DNA of 27,377 nucleotides from an uncultured Clostridia bacterium (GCA_944391265.1 CALXSX010000030.1:1-27377), one strand, 5' to 3'; positions 1-8,412 are shown, counted from the first letter of the stretch. Notes: generated from the letters alone by a model not told the origin. Translations and numbers: made by a program.

Positions 1-30
1 AAAAATTTTCTTCATTTCGGATATTTCCAT
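1..30 (-). CDS. 5' end of an unidentified gene (first 10 codons)
   Basis: On the minus strand an ATG at 30 opens a frame that stays open to the window edge (MEISEMKKIF). A purine-rich AAGGGGG lies nine bases upstream, inside the last codons of the RNase H gene, which is a good ribosome binding site. The gene would therefore be translationally close to RNase H and probably in its operon. Ten codons are too few to identify the product. Confidence 0.45.
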   Translation of the reverse strand, partial: MEISEMKKIF

Positions 31-31
31 C

Positions 32-628
32 TTAATTTTCCCCCTTATTTAATGCAGCCTTCGCAAGGCTGTCTGCTTCATCGTTATAAACATTGCCGGA
101 ATGTCCCTTTACCTTTGTAAATTTCACCGAAAGGTCGTCCTTTATACTGTCATAAAACCGCTTGTACCTCTTGGTACCGTCCTTGCTCGCTTTCCACTCG
201 CCGGTACACCACGTTTCAACGCCGCGGTAATCGTAAAAAATTTCAAGGCTCTTTATGCCGGCATCGACGCAATAGCGCATGGCAAACTCCGCTCCCTTTA
301 TCTCGCCGGCGACGTTTCGCATAGACGAAAGCTCAGGGTCGGAAAACGCTGCAGAAAACGTCAATTTCTCCCCGTCCCGGAAAAGGACAACGCCGTATGA
401 AAATCTGCCGTCGGACACATCATAGCTGCCGTCTGTGTATGCAGTCGCCTCGCAGCTCAAAGCGGCTGTGTGCTCATCGCCGCGGACGAACGCCGCCGCT
501 TCGTCTTCAGAAGAAAAGCTTTTATACACAGCGCCGGAAAAGCCCTTTACCTGCTCCTCGCACTCTGCCCATGTCCTGTATACGCCGGGCTTTTTTCCAT
601 TTTTTACGGCGTAAAATTTCACCGCCAT
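32..628 (-). CDS. rnhA: Ribonuclease H with N-terminal viroplasmin domain
   Basis: Predicted type 1 ribonuclease H, which cuts the RNA strand of RNA-DNA hybrids in the cytoplasm. Residues 1-45 match the small viroplasmin (caulimovirus VI) hybrid-binding domain common at the N terminus of Gram-positive and eukaryotic RNase H1: KFYAVKNGKKPGVY, then a conserved Trp and a Cys. Residues 62-195 form the RNase H fold with the expected acidic quartet D66 (TDGSYD), E109 (GEIKGAEFA), D133 and D186 (NDEADSLAKAAL), plus the catalytic-loop His at 176 (KGHSGN). I chose ATG 628 because GGGAGAG sits at a normal distance; a GTG at 637 in frame is only two bases from that site. It has its own promoter at 654-682, and another gene begins two bases beyond its stop codon. 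Confidence 0.93.
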   Translation of the reverse strand: MAVKFYAVKNGKKPGVYRTWAECEEQVKGFSGAVYKSFSSEDEAAAFVRGDEHTAALSCEATAYTDGSYDVSDGRFSYGVVLFRDGEKLTFSAAFSDPELSSMRNVAGEIKGAEFAMRYCVDAGIKSLEIFYDYRGVETWCTGEWKASKDGTKRYKRFYDSIKDDLSVKFTKVKGHSGNVYNDEADSLAKAALNKGEN

Positions 629-653
629 GCAAATCACTCTCCCGTCATTTGAT

Positions 654-682
654 ATTATACAATAAAAAAACCCGTTTGTAAA
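654..682 (-). promoter_or_regulatory. Sigma-A promoter of the RNase H gene
   Basis: Reading leftward, a -35 box TTTACA (677-682) and a perfect -10 box TATAAT (654-659) are separated by 17 bases. Transcription would start near 647, about 19 bases before the ATG at 628. Confidence 0.7.
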
Positions 683-692
683 GACAAGAAAA

Positions 693-723
693 CTGCCGCG
701 CCGAAAAAATCTCGGTGCGGCAG
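693..723. terminator. GC-rich hairpin in a divergent intergenic region
   Basis: CTGCCGCGCCGA (693-704) pairs over 12 bases, with one G-U, with TCGGTGCGGCAG (712-723). In the leftward direction it is followed by TTTTCTTGTC, so it would work as a leftward terminator. It lies just upstream of the RNase H promoter, where no leftward gene precedes it. It may insulate RNase H from leftward transcription or be a relic. A perfect palindrome ACCGGCCGGT follows at 761-770. Confidence 0.45.
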
Positions 724-806
724 CTTCCTTTCCGTCCGGCAGTCAAGTAAAGCCAAGATCACCGGCCGGTTAATATATAATTGTTAAAGAGAGAACGTAA
801 AAAATC

Positions 807-835
807 TTGATTTTTCTTATCATTTGTACTATAAT
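807..835 (+). promoter_or_regulatory. Sigma-A promoter of the AraC-type regulator gene
   Basis: TTGATT (807-812) and TATAAT (830-835) are separated by 17 bases. This places the start of transcription near 842 and leaves a leader of about 80 bases before the GTG start at 923. dprA probably shares this transcript. Confidence 0.65.
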
Positions 836-922
836 GTAAGTATATCATAATTCAGGACATTTGTAAATAATAGGATATTCGCATATCATATAATTATATT
901 GAACTAAAAAGGGGGTATTTTT

Positions 923-1729
923 GTGGACGGCGAATTTGACAGGGTACGGCTTTTGCCGATAAACGTCATACGCACCGGTATGAAAGAGGAACAGCAGCAC
1001 ATTATTCGCGGCGACGGGTACCCCGCCTATCAAATATCCGTTTGCTTTGACGGCTGCGGGAAATTCATTTCAGGCAGCGGCGAATACGAGGTAGGGCGCG
1101 GCGATGCGTTCATGTTCGCGCCGAAAGCGGCGCACGAGTACTACCCGACGTCAAAAAAATGGAGTCTTTACTTTTTCGTATTTACGGGCGACTGCCTGGA
1201 GGGAATGTTCAGGTACTTCAAATTTGAGCCGACAGAGGTTTTCCTCTCATCAGGTGCGGAGAATTACAGAGAGCTGTGCGATATGTCAACAGCTCTGACT
1301 GAGTCGGGAAACGATTACAGGCGCTCGCTTTGCGTATATACGCTGCTGGGAACTCTTTCGGGAATGAAACGCGCAAAGCCTAAAAGCGCAGACGGAAGAG
1401 ATGATTTTTTCAGCAAGCTGGCGCCGGTAGCGGACTATATAATAAACAAGTACAAATCGGTAATAACTCTTGATGAGCTTGCCCGCGCCGCAAATGTTTC
1501 AAAAAGCTACCTGTGCCGCACATTCAGTGAAGCTTACGGCGCCACACCAATTAAGTACCTGCAAAACTACAGGATAGACAGGGCAAAGCAGCTGCTCATA
1601 TCCACCGACATGACAATGAAAAAGCTCGCACGTGAAACGGGCTTTAATGACACAAGCTTTTTTTGCCGGACGTTTAAAAAGTACGAGGGAATGACTCCGG
1701 AGCAATTCAGGCGGCTGCATAATGACTGA
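923..1729 (+). CDS. AraC family transcriptional regulator with cupin-like sensor
   Basis: Predicted cytoplasmic DNA-binding regulator of 268 residues. Roughly residues 10-110 look like the AraC-binding cupin domain: a Tyr/His-rich beta region containing a GRGDAFMFAPKAAHEYYP-type strand pair. Residues about 165-268 are the double helix-turn-helix: first helix pair LDELARAANVSKSYLCRTF, second MKKLARETGFNDTSFFCRTFK, ending in the family hallmark GMTPEQFRR. The start is GTG at 923, seven bases after AAAAAGGGGG. AraC proteins of this length in Clostridia often control sugar-use genes, but no such genes adjoin it; dprA follows after 21 bases, so its target cannot be told from the context. Confidence 0.9.
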   Translation: MDGEFDRVRLLPINVIRTGMKEEQQHIIRGDGYPAYQISVCFDGCGKFISGSGEYEVGRGDAFMFAPKAAHEYYPTSKKWSLYFFVFTGDCLEGMFRYFKFEPTEVFLSSGAENYRELCDMSTALTESGNDYRRSLCVYTLLGTLSGMKRAKPKSADGRDDFFSKLAPVADYIINKYKSVITLDELARAANVSKSYLCRTFSEAYGATPIKYLQNYRIDRAKQLLISTDMTMKKLARETGFNDTSFFCRTFKKYEGMTPEQFRRLHND

Positions 1730-1750
1730 TATTTAACACGAGGGATTGTA

Positions 1751-2869
1751 ATGAACGAAAAAATATACTGGCTGTGGCTTTGCGGCAAGGTAAGCGACAG
1801 GAAAAAGCTTCTTCTGTACGAGCATTTCAGCTCAGCAGAGAATGTGTTCAAAGCGGGGAGCTATGACCTTGGCTTTCTCACAGACGATGACAAAATGAAG
1901 CTTTCGGACAAGCAGACAGACTCAGCCGAAGCGGATTTTGAAAAATGCGAAAGGCTTGATATAAAAATCATAACGTGGAACAGCAGTGAATACCCCGTAC
2001 AGCTTCGGCATATTTCACAGCCGCCGGCGGTGATTTACGCAAAAGGTACTGTTCCCGCCTGGGAATCGATGTTCGCAATCGGTGTTGTAGGCACGAGAAA
2101 AATGACGAGCTACGGCTATGATGTAACAAGAAAGCTGTCAGCTGAGCTTGCCGGAGCCGGAGCGGTTATCGTCACAGGTTTTGCCAGAGGAAACGATTCC
2201 GAAGCAACGCTTGTTGCCACAGAGCTCGGCGGATTTTCAATAGGTGTACTCGGCGGCGGAGTTGACGTGATATACCCGCCGGAAAACAAGAAGCTTTACG
2301 AAAAAGTTCTCGAATACGGACTATTTATATCGGAATATCCTCCCGGCACCCCACCGAAGCCATATCACTTTCCGCGGCGAAACAGGCTCATCGCAGGAAT
2401 ATGCGACGGCGTTCTTGTGACGGAAGCGCCTGTTAAAAGCGGCGCCATAATAACAGCGCATATCGCGGCGGACGAAGGAAAAAGCGTTTTTGCCGTTCCC
2501 GGTCAGATATATGCACCGTCGAGCGCCGGAACAAACAGGCTTATCATGGAGGGAGCGAAGCCGGTGCTCAGCGGCAGTGACATACTCAGCGAATTCCCGT
2601 ACTTTGAAAGCCGCAAAACGGCAAGAAAGTCAAAGCCTGAAAGATATGCCCGGGTTGCCGAGCCTCCCGCTCAGTTTGCTGTAGATAAAACATCTTCAAA
2701 GGAGGAGCTAATCGTTCAGGCGCTGAGTGAAAACGGGGATATGTCTGTGGATATGCTTGCAGCGGTGACGGGACTTTCCGTACATGAAATAAACTCATGC
2801 TGTGTCATGCTTGAACTTTGCGGAAAGCTGCTCCGCCTGCCGGGGAACATATACCACCTTTGCAGCTAA
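1751..2869 (+). CDS. dprA: DNA-processing protein DprA (Smf)
   Basis: Predicted cytoplasmic protein that binds incoming single-stranded DNA and loads RecA. The Rossmann-fold core (about residues 105-285) has VVGTRKMTSYG, VLGGGVDVIYPPEN, ISEYPPGTPPKPYHFPRRNRLIAG, TEAPVKSGAIITA and FAVPGQI, all close to the family. The C-terminal 60 residues form the DML1-like winged helix (SVDMLAAVTGLSVHEI). At 372 residues it has the usual length. One oddity: the motif normally written GLARGIDxxAH reads GFARGNDSEAT, so the Ile and the final His are replaced. It follows the AraC gene by 21 bases. The usual neighbour topA is absent. Its stop codon overlaps, tail to tail, that of the next gene. Confidence 0.93.
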   Translation: MNEKIYWLWLCGKVSDRKKLLLYEHFSSAENVFKAGSYDLGFLTDDDKMKLSDKQTDSAEADFEKCERLDIKIITWNSSEYPVQLRHISQPPAVIYAKGTVPAWESMFAIGVVGTRKMTSYGYDVTRKLSAELAGAGAVIVTGFARGNDSEATLVATELGGFSIGVLGGGVDVIYPPENKKLYEKVLEYGLFISEYPPGTPPKPYHFPRRNRLIAGICDGVLVTEAPVKSGAIITAHIAADEGKSVFAVPGQIYAPSSAGTNRLIMEGAKPVLSGSDILSEFPYFESRKTARKSKPERYARVAEPPAQFAVDKTSSKEELIVQALSENGDMSVDMLAAVTGLSVHEINSCCVMLELCGKLLRLPGNIYHLCS

Positions 2870-3504
2870 AAGGGCTCTATATCCGTTATACATATATCGT
2901 CGTATTTTGTGCCCTTGTAGCTTGAATTGACGGTTATTTTCAAAACGGAGGTTTCTGCGGGCTCGGGAAGCTCTATCCGCTCGCGCTCTCCAAACTCACC
3001 GTCCTCAAGCGTAAACGAATACTCCGCGCCGTCAACGGTGACTGTTATGCTCTTGGCGCGCCTGTTTTCCAGGAAAAGCCTCTCGCTTTTTGCGTACCCG
3101 TTCACAATGTAAAACCCGGCTACCGTTTGTTTTTCATCTGCGGAAAGCTCTATCCACGGGCTTTTGTCGTCAGGCGCCGGCGACCACGCGGTGTCCGGAT
3201 ACCCGTCGGCGGCACACTCCGGGTCATACGTTATTTTGCCGGAAGCAGGAAGCACGCTTGATGCCGTCACCCCTGTAAACTCGGGAGTATCGGATTGCGG
3301 CGGAGCGGAAAACGACGGCTTGGGCGGCGGCGTAACAACTGCCTGCGGCGGCGGCGTAGGGGCGTGGAGTTTTTTCGTGTTGCCCGTAAAAATGAGAACA
3401 GACACGCCGGCTGCGGCACACACCAGCGCGACAGCGACGAATATAATAAACATGACGAGCAGACCTCTGCTCTTTTTTTTGTGCTTTGATTCGTGCCTGG
3501 TCAC
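2866..3504 (-). CDS. Membrane-anchored protein with NADase-type glycan-binding (discoidin-like) domain
   Basis: A 212-residue protein with a basic cytoplasmic N terminus (RHESKHKKKSR), one membrane helix at about residues 15-40, a Pro/Ala-rich linker (about 45-75) and an extracellular domain (about 85-212). That domain has the features DGYPDTAW, WIELSADEKQTVAGFYIVNG and ENRRAKSITVTVDG, typical of the discoidin-like domains annotated as NADase-type glycan-binding. It would hold a sugar-binding module outside the cell; the ligand is unknown. I chose GTG 3504 because GGAGG lies eight bases upstream and the membrane helix then sits at the N terminus; a longer frame to 3609 crosses the promoter. 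It is single and convergent with dprA. Confidence 0.78.
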   Translation of the reverse strand: MTRHESKHKKKSRGLLVMFIIFVAVALVCAAAGVSVLIFTGNTKKLHAPTPPPQAVVTPPPKPSFSAPPQSDTPEFTGVTASSVLPASGKITYDPECAADGYPDTAWSPAPDDKSPWIELSADEKQTVAGFYIVNGYAKSERLFLENRRAKSITVTVDGAEYSFTLEDGEFGERERIELPEPAETSVLKITVNSSYKGTKYDDICITDIEPF

Positions 3505-3530
3505 CTGAAACACCTCCGTTTTTTTATCTA

Positions 3531-3559
3531 AGTATATCACATGCGGCGGCAAAATACAA
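3531..3559 (-). promoter_or_regulatory. Promoter of the glycan-binding membrane protein gene
   Basis: Reading leftward, TTGTAT (3554-3559) and TATACT (3531-3536) are separated by 17 bases. Transcription would start near 3524, about 20 bases before the GTG start, leaving room for the GGAGG site. Confidence 0.5.
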
Positions 3560-3660
3560 CAATTTCCGGCTTTTTTCCGCAGATAATTCAAATAGTGCAT
3601 ATTTGACAAAAATATGACAAAAAATAAACTAAATTTAGTCCCCGTATTTCCAAAAAATAC

Positions 3661-3689
3661 TTGAAAAAACTTTGCGTATGTTGTACAAT
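3661..3689 (+). promoter_or_regulatory. Sigma-A promoter of the pgk-tpiA-gpmI operon
   Basis: TTGAAA (3661-3666), a 17-base spacer and TACAAT (3684-3689). A perfect 12-base palindrome ACTAAATTTAGT lies 21 bases upstream of the -35 box (3628-3639) and could be an operator. The predicted start near 3696 puts a stem of nine pairs (3706-3714 with 3719-3727) close to the 5' end of the transcript, just before the ribosome binding site GGAGGAG. Confidence 0.7.
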
Positions 3690-3745
3690 ATAATTATGAA
3701 AATATGTGCATTTTAACAAAAATGCGCGAATGGAGGAGAAAAGCT

Positions 3746-4939
3746 ATGTTTAATAAGTTGACGATTGAAGATATTGAAGTTTCCGGAAAGAGAGTTCTTG
3801 TAAGATGCGATTTTAACGTACCGCTTGACGAAAACGGAAACATAACCGACGAGAACAGAATCGTCGGCGCGCTCCCGACAATCAAGTACCTTGTTGACAA
3901 GGGAGCTAAGGTTATACTTTGCTCGCATATGGGAAAGCCCAAGGGTGAGCCCGTACCGTCGCTTTCACTTGCCCCGGTTGCAAAGAGCCTTTCGGAGAAG
4001 CTCGGCAAGGAAGTAATTTTTGCAGCTGATGACAACGTAGTCGGCGAGAATGCGAAAAAGGCAGTTTCCGAGATGAAAGACGGCGACGTCGTTCTTCTTG
4101 AGAACACGAGATACAGAAAAGAAGAGACCAAAAACGAGGACAGCTTCAGCAAGGAGCTTGCATCGCTTGCCGATGTATTTGTTGATGACGCGTTCGGAAC
4201 GGCTCACAGAGCTCACTGCTCAAACGTCGGCGTTACGAAATACGTTAAAACGTGCGCATGCGGCTACCTTATAAAGAAGGAAATAGATTTCCTCGGAAAC
4301 GCTGTAAACAACCCTGTAAGACCGCTTGTGGCAATCCTCGGCGGCTCGAAGGTTTCAAGCAAGATTTCCGTTATAAACAACCTGCTTGAAAAGGTTGATA
4401 CACTCATAATCGGCGGAGGCATGGCGTATACATTCATGGCGGCAAAGGGTCTCGGCGTAGGAAATTCGCTTCTCGAAAAGGATTATATCAACTACGCTAA
4501 GGAAATGATGGAAAAGGCACAGGCAAAGGGCGTTAAGCTCCTTATCCCGGTAGATACCGTTGCTGCAAAGGAATTTTCAAACGACGCTGAAACAAAGATA
4601 ACCGAAAACGGAATCGAAGACGGCTGGCAGGGACTGGACATCGGACCGAAGACGACAGAGCTTTTCTCAGACGCTGTTAAGGACGCAAAGACGGTAGTGT
4701 GGAACGGACCTATGGGCGTGTTTGAGATGCCGAACTTCGCAAAGGGAACAAATGCAATAGCAAAGGTTCTGGCTGACCTCGACGCAACGACAATCATCGG
4801 CGGCGGCGACAGCGTTGCGGCTGTTAACCAGGCAGGTCTTGGCGATAAGATGAGCCACATTTCAACGGGCGGCGGTGCATCGCTTGAATTCCTTGAGGGT
4901 AAGGACCTCCCCGGCATAGCTGCTATAAACGATAAATAA
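3746..4939 (+). CDS. pgk: Phosphoglycerate kinase
   Basis: Cytoplasmic glycolytic enzyme that transfers phosphate from 1,3-bisphosphoglycerate to ADP. Residues 20-26 carry RCDFNVP, followed by the substrate-binding SHMGKPKG segment, the hinge region, and the nucleotide-site signature GGGDSVAA with a C-terminal STGGGASLEFLEG. At 397 residues it is the standard bacterial length. The start is the ATG at 3746, directly after GGAGGAG; a longer frame back to 3704 would begin within the predicted 5' hairpin. It is the first gene of a pgk-tpiA-gpmI operon. gapA, often the first gene of such operons, is not here. Confidence 0.98.
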   Translation: MFNKLTIEDIEVSGKRVLVRCDFNVPLDENGNITDENRIVGALPTIKYLVDKGAKVILCSHMGKPKGEPVPSLSLAPVAKSLSEKLGKEVIFAADDNVVGENAKKAVSEMKDGDVVLLENTRYRKEETKNEDSFSKELASLADVFVDDAFGTAHRAHCSNVGVTKYVKTCACGYLIKKEIDFLGNAVNNPVRPLVAILGGSKVSSKISVINNLLEKVDTLIIGGGMAYTFMAAKGLGVGNSLLEKDYINYAKEMMEKAQAKGVKLLIPVDTVAAKEFSNDAETKITENGIEDGWQGLDIGPKTTELFSDAVKDAKTVVWNGPMGVFEMPNFAKGTNAIAKVLADLDATTIIGGGDSVAAVNQAGLGDKMSHISTGGGASLEFLEGKDLPGIAAINDK

Positions 4940-4961
4940 TTAAGAGGAAAGGTGAATAAAA

Positions 4962-5714
4962 ATGGGTAAATATATAATTGCCGGCAACTGGAAGATGAAC
5001 AAGCTTCCGTCCGAAACGTACGCTTTTGTAAAGGAGATAGCGGCTGCTACAGAGGGCGCTCAGTGCGAGGTAGTGTGCTGCACACCGTTCGTGTGCCTTT
5101 CCGAGGCTGTTAAGGCGGCTGAGGGAACGCACGTAAAAATCGGTGCAGAGAACCTTCATTTTGAGGACAAGGGCGCATACACAGGCGAAGTAAGTGCTGA
5201 TATGCTCGTTGACCTCAAGGTTGACTATGTTATAATCGGTCACTCGGAGAGAAGACAGTATTTTGCAGAAACGGACGAAACTGTAAACCTTAAGATAAAG
5301 AAAGCTCTTGCGAAAGGTCTTATCCCTATCGTATGCGTAGGCGAGAGCCTTGAGCAGAGGGAAGCCGGCGTTACAATGGAGCTTATCACGGGTCAGATTG
5401 AGAAAGCGTTTGACGGAATCACAGCCGCTGACGCTGAAAAGGTAGTAGTAGCATACGAGCCTATCTGGGCTATAGGAACGGGCAAGACAGCGACAGCCGA
5501 CCAGGCTGAGGAGGTATGCGCGGGAATCAGAGCCGTGCTTGCGAAGCTTTACAGTGATTCTTCAGCAAAGAAAGTTACTATCCAGTACGGCGGAAGCATG
5601 AACGCAGGAAATGCGCAGGAGCTTCTTTCAAAGCCGGACATCGACGGCGGACTTATAGGCGGCGCGTCACTTAAATCGGCAGATTTTGCGACAATCGTTG
5701 CGGCAGCGAAATAA
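4962..5714 (+). CDS. tpiA: Triosephosphate isomerase
   Basis: Cytoplasmic TIM-barrel enzyme that interconverts dihydroxyacetone phosphate and glyceraldehyde 3-phosphate. The catalytic residues are visible: Lys11 in GNWKMN, His94 in IGHSERR, and Glu166 in AYEPIWAIGTGKTA. The phosphate-binding YGGS and GGLIGGASL loops are near the end. The length of 250 residues is normal. It follows pgk by 22 bases, with AGGTG before the ATG. Confidence 0.98.
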   Translation: MGKYIIAGNWKMNKLPSETYAFVKEIAAATEGAQCEVVCCTPFVCLSEAVKAAEGTHVKIGAENLHFEDKGAYTGEVSADMLVDLKVDYVIIGHSERRQYFAETDETVNLKIKKALAKGLIPIVCVGESLEQREAGVTMELITGQIEKAFDGITAADAEKVVVAYEPIWAIGTGKTATADQAEEVCAGIRAVLAKLYSDSSAKKVTIQYGGSMNAGNAQELLSKPDIDGGLIGGASLKSADFATIVAAAK

Positions 5715-5735
5715 TCAGGAGAGGATCTTTAACAC

Positions 5736-7277
5736 ATGAAACCGACAGCACTTATAATACTCGACGGGTTCGGACTGAGCGAGTCCACCGCGGGCAACGC
5801 GATAAAGGCGGCAAACACGCCGAATCTTGACACGTACTTTGCCGACTACCCTAATACTATTGTTTACGCGAGCGGCATGAGCGTAGGGCTTCCGGACGGA
5901 CAGATGGGAAATTCGGAGGTCGGTCACACGAACATCGGCGCAGGACGCGTTGTGTATCAGGAGCTTACAAGAATAACAAAATCCATTAAAGACGGCGACT
6001 TTTTCAAAAACGAGGCGCTGCTCAAGGCTGTTGAAAACTGCAAGAAAAATGACAGCGCGATGCATTTCATCGGCCTGCTCTCCGACGGCGGAGTTCACAG
6101 CCACATAGAACACCTGTTTGGGCTGATTGACTTTGCCAAGGCTGCAGGGCTGAAAAAAGTTTTTGTGCACTGCATAATGGACGGCAGAGACGTGTCTCCG
6201 ACAAGCGGCGTTGACTACCTGGCACAGCTCATGGAAAAGCTTGAAAATGCCGGTGTGGGCAAGATAGCGACCGTAAGCGGACGTTACTACGCTATGGACA
6301 GGGACACGAACTGGAACAGAGTTGAAAAAGCATATGACGCTATGGTCAGAAGCAGGGGCGTTATGACGGACAATGTCATAGCCATGATGAAGAAATCTTA
6401 TGAAACAGTCGATGAAAACGGCGCAAACATAACGGACGAATTCATAATCCCGGCAGTTATTACGGAAAACGGCGCACCGGTCGGGAAAATAAGCGCAAAC
6501 GACTCCGTTGTATGCTTCAATTTCAGACCGGACAGAGCGAGGGAGATAACAAGAACGCTTGTTGACCCCGACTTCAAAGGCTTTGAAAGGGAGTTTATGC
6601 CGCTTCACTATGTGTGCATGACGCAGTATGACGCATCAATGCCGAATGTTGACGTAGCGTTCAAGCCTGAGAAGCTCGTGAACACGTTCGGAGAATATAT
6701 ATCATCAAAGGGCCTCAAGCAGCTGCGCATAGCCGAAACGGAGAAGTACGCGCACGTAACATTCTTCTTTAACGGCGGCGTGGAAAAGGTGTACGAGGGC
6801 GAGGACAGACGTCTTATCCCGTCACCGAAGGTAGCGACTTACGATATGCAGCCTGAGATGAGCGCGTATTTGGTTGCCGATGCGTGTGTTGAGCTGATAA
6901 ATGAGGATAAGTACGACTGCATAATCCTCAACTTTGCAAATTGTGATATGGTCGGACATACCGGCGTGTTTGAAGCGGCAAAGAAAGCAGTTGAAGCTGT
7001 GGACGAATGTCTCGGCAAGGTTGTCGGCGCGCTGATGAAAAAGGATGCGTACATTCTTATTACAGCCGACCACGGAAATGCCGACTGCATGATAGATCCG
7101 GAAACGGGTGATGTGTTTACGGCGCACACGACAAACCCTGTTCCGCTTATTGTGATAGGCGCAGGCGACATAAAGCTCAAAAAGGGCAAGCTTGCAGATT
7201 TGGCTCCGACAATGCTCGACCTGATGGGTCTTGACAAGCCGGCTGAAATGACAGGCGAATCGCTTATAGTAAAATAA
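5736..7277 (+). CDS. gpmI: 2,3-bisphosphoglycerate-independent phosphoglycerate mutase
   Basis: Cytoplasmic metal-dependent mutase that converts 3-phosphoglycerate to 2-phosphoglycerate. It shows the alkaline-phosphatase-type metal sites: Asp10 (ILDGFG), the phosphorylated Ser60 (MGNSEVGH), NFANCDMVGHTG, TADHGNAD and TAHTTNPVP. At 513 residues it matches the clostridial and bacillar family. The likely binding site AGGAGAGG is 11 or more bases from the ATG, a longer gap than its neighbours have. It is the last gene of the operon, 21 bases after tpiA and followed by a clear terminator; eno is not adjacent. Confidence 0.98.
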   Translation: MKPTALIILDGFGLSESTAGNAIKAANTPNLDTYFADYPNTIVYASGMSVGLPDGQMGNSEVGHTNIGAGRVVYQELTRITKSIKDGDFFKNEALLKAVENCKKNDSAMHFIGLLSDGGVHSHIEHLFGLIDFAKAAGLKKVFVHCIMDGRDVSPTSGVDYLAQLMEKLENAGVGKIATVSGRYYAMDRDTNWNRVEKAYDAMVRSRGVMTDNVIAMMKKSYETVDENGANITDEFIIPAVITENGAPVGKISANDSVVCFNFRPDRAREITRTLVDPDFKGFEREFMPLHYVCMTQYDASMPNVDVAFKPEKLVNTFGEYISSKGLKQLRIAETEKYAHVTFFFNGGVEKVYEGEDRRLIPSPKVATYDMQPEMSAYLVADACVELINEDKYDCIILNFANCDMVGHTGVFEAAKKAVEAVDECLGKVVGALMKKDAYILITADHGNADCMIDPETGDVFTAHTTNPVPLIVIGAGDIKLKKGKLADLAPTMLDLMGLDKPAEMTGESLIVK

Positions 7278-7297
7278 ACAAGTAATCATATGATAAA

Positions 7298-7338
7298 ACA
7301 GGCAAGCGCGTTTTTACTGCTTGCCTGTCTGTTTTTTT
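7298..7338 (+). terminator. Rho-independent terminator of the glycolytic operon
   Basis: ACAGGCAAGC (7298-7307) pairs perfectly with GCTTGCCTGT (7319-7328) around an 11-base loop and is followed by CTGTTTTTTT. It ends 28 bases before potA, and I see no convincing promoter between them, so potA may depend partly on read-through. Confidence 0.88.
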
Positions 7339-7365
7339 AAGTATTACGGTAAAGGAAGATGTATC

Positions 7366-8412
7366 ATGGAAACACCTGTTCTTGAACTCAGAAATTTATC
7401 AAAATCATACGGCGAAACAAAAGCAGTAAAAAACGTGTCGCTTTCGGTAAAAGAAGGTGAGTTTGTGAGCTTTCTCGGTCCGTCCGGATGCGGCAAGACT
7501 ACCATGCTGCGAATGATAGCCGGGCTCACGAGCGCCGACAGCGGAAGCGTGTTCCTCGCGGGCGAGGACATAACACACCTGCCTCCTGAAAAGAGAGCGG
7601 TTAACACCGTATTCCAGAGCTATGCGCTTTTCCCGCACATGAACGTGTGGAAAAACATAGCTTACGGGCTTAAGATAAAGGGCGTTGCAAAAGACGAGAT
7701 AAAGCGGCGCGTGAGCGAAGCTCTGGAGCTCGTACGTCTCAGCGGAGTTGAGAAAAAGTACCCGGACCAGCTCTCCGGCGGACAGAAACAGCGCGTTGCA
7801 ATAGCGCGCGGCATAATAAACAGGCCGAAAATACTACTGCTTGACGAGCCGCTCGGCGCGCTCGACCTCCAGCTCCGAAGACACCTGTGCGAGGAGATGA
7901 AACGAATCCAGAAAGAGAGCCGTATTACTTTCATATACATAACGCACGACCGTGACGAAGCCATGAATATGTCTGACAAAATGGTGGTCATGAACGCGGG
8001 CGAGTTCGTGCGTGTTGGGACGGTGCAGGAGATTTACGACGATCCGCAGAATATGTTCACTGCCCGGTTTATCGGGCTTTCAAACATAGTCACGGCCGAG
8101 GGGCTCGGAGGAAGGTCTGTGCGCATAGCAGGAGCAGTCATTGACGCGGCTGAAAACGTGGCAGGCGAGCGGCTGAAGCTCTGCTTTAAGACAGAGGACG
8201 TGTTTGTTTCAACGAAAGAAAGCGCCGGCGCCATTTGCGGCGTGGTGGATGAAAAATCATATAACGGCGGAATCCTGAAGGTGACGTGCGCGCTCGCAAA
8301 CGGCGAGAGGATAACCGGCGTGCGCGCCGACAAGTCCGAGACAATCCCGGACGGAAGCACCGTCTACATAAAGTGGCAGCCGTCGGACGGTGCGTCAGCG
8401 GCAAGGCTTTGA
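7366..8412 (+). CDS. potA: Spermidine/putrescine-type ABC transporter ATP-binding protein
   Basis: ATPase subunit of an importer of the PotABCD family, acting on the inner face of the membrane. Walker A is GPSGCGKTT (residues 38-46), then the Q-loop region, signature LSGGQKQRVAIARG, Walker B ILLLDEPLGALD and the switch His in ITHDRDEAM. The C-terminal 110 residues form the TOBE regulatory domain. At 348 residues it is near the usual 350-380. I chose ATG 7366 because AAGGAAGA lies upstream; the longer frame begins inside the terminator stem. The substrate is inferred from the family and from the potB and potC neighbours; other PotA-like ATPases serve different small cations. Confidence 0.9.
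   Translation: METPVLELRNLSKSYGETKAVKNVSLSVKEGEFVSFLGPSGCGKTTMLRMIAGLTSADSGSVFLAGEDITHLPPEKRAVNTVFQSYALFPHMNVWKNIAYGLKIKGVAKDEIKRRVSEALELVRLSGVEKKYPDQLSGGQKQRVAIARGIINRPKILLLDEPLGALDLQLRRHLCEEMKRIQKESRITFIYITHDRDEAMNMSDKMVVMNAGEFVRVGTVQEIYDDPQNMFTARFIGLSNIVTAEGLGGRSVRIAGAVIDAAENVAGERLKLCFKTEDVFVSTKESAGAICGVVDEKSYNGGILKVTCALANGERITGVRADKSETIPDGSTVYIKWQPSDGASAARL

Noticed and set aside
761..770. ACCGGCCGGT as an AraC operator
   Set aside because: It is one short palindrome with no second half-site; AraC-type proteins usually bind paired direct repeats.
3704..3745. A 14-residue N-terminal extension of PGK
   Set aside because: It lies in the predicted 5' hairpin and lacks homology to PGK; GGAGGAG serves the ATG at 3746.
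5715..6608. A 297-codon open frame antisense to gpmI
   Set aside because: Cys/His/Arg/Val-rich composition and exact overlap with gpmI mark it as a shadow of a strongly biased coding strand.
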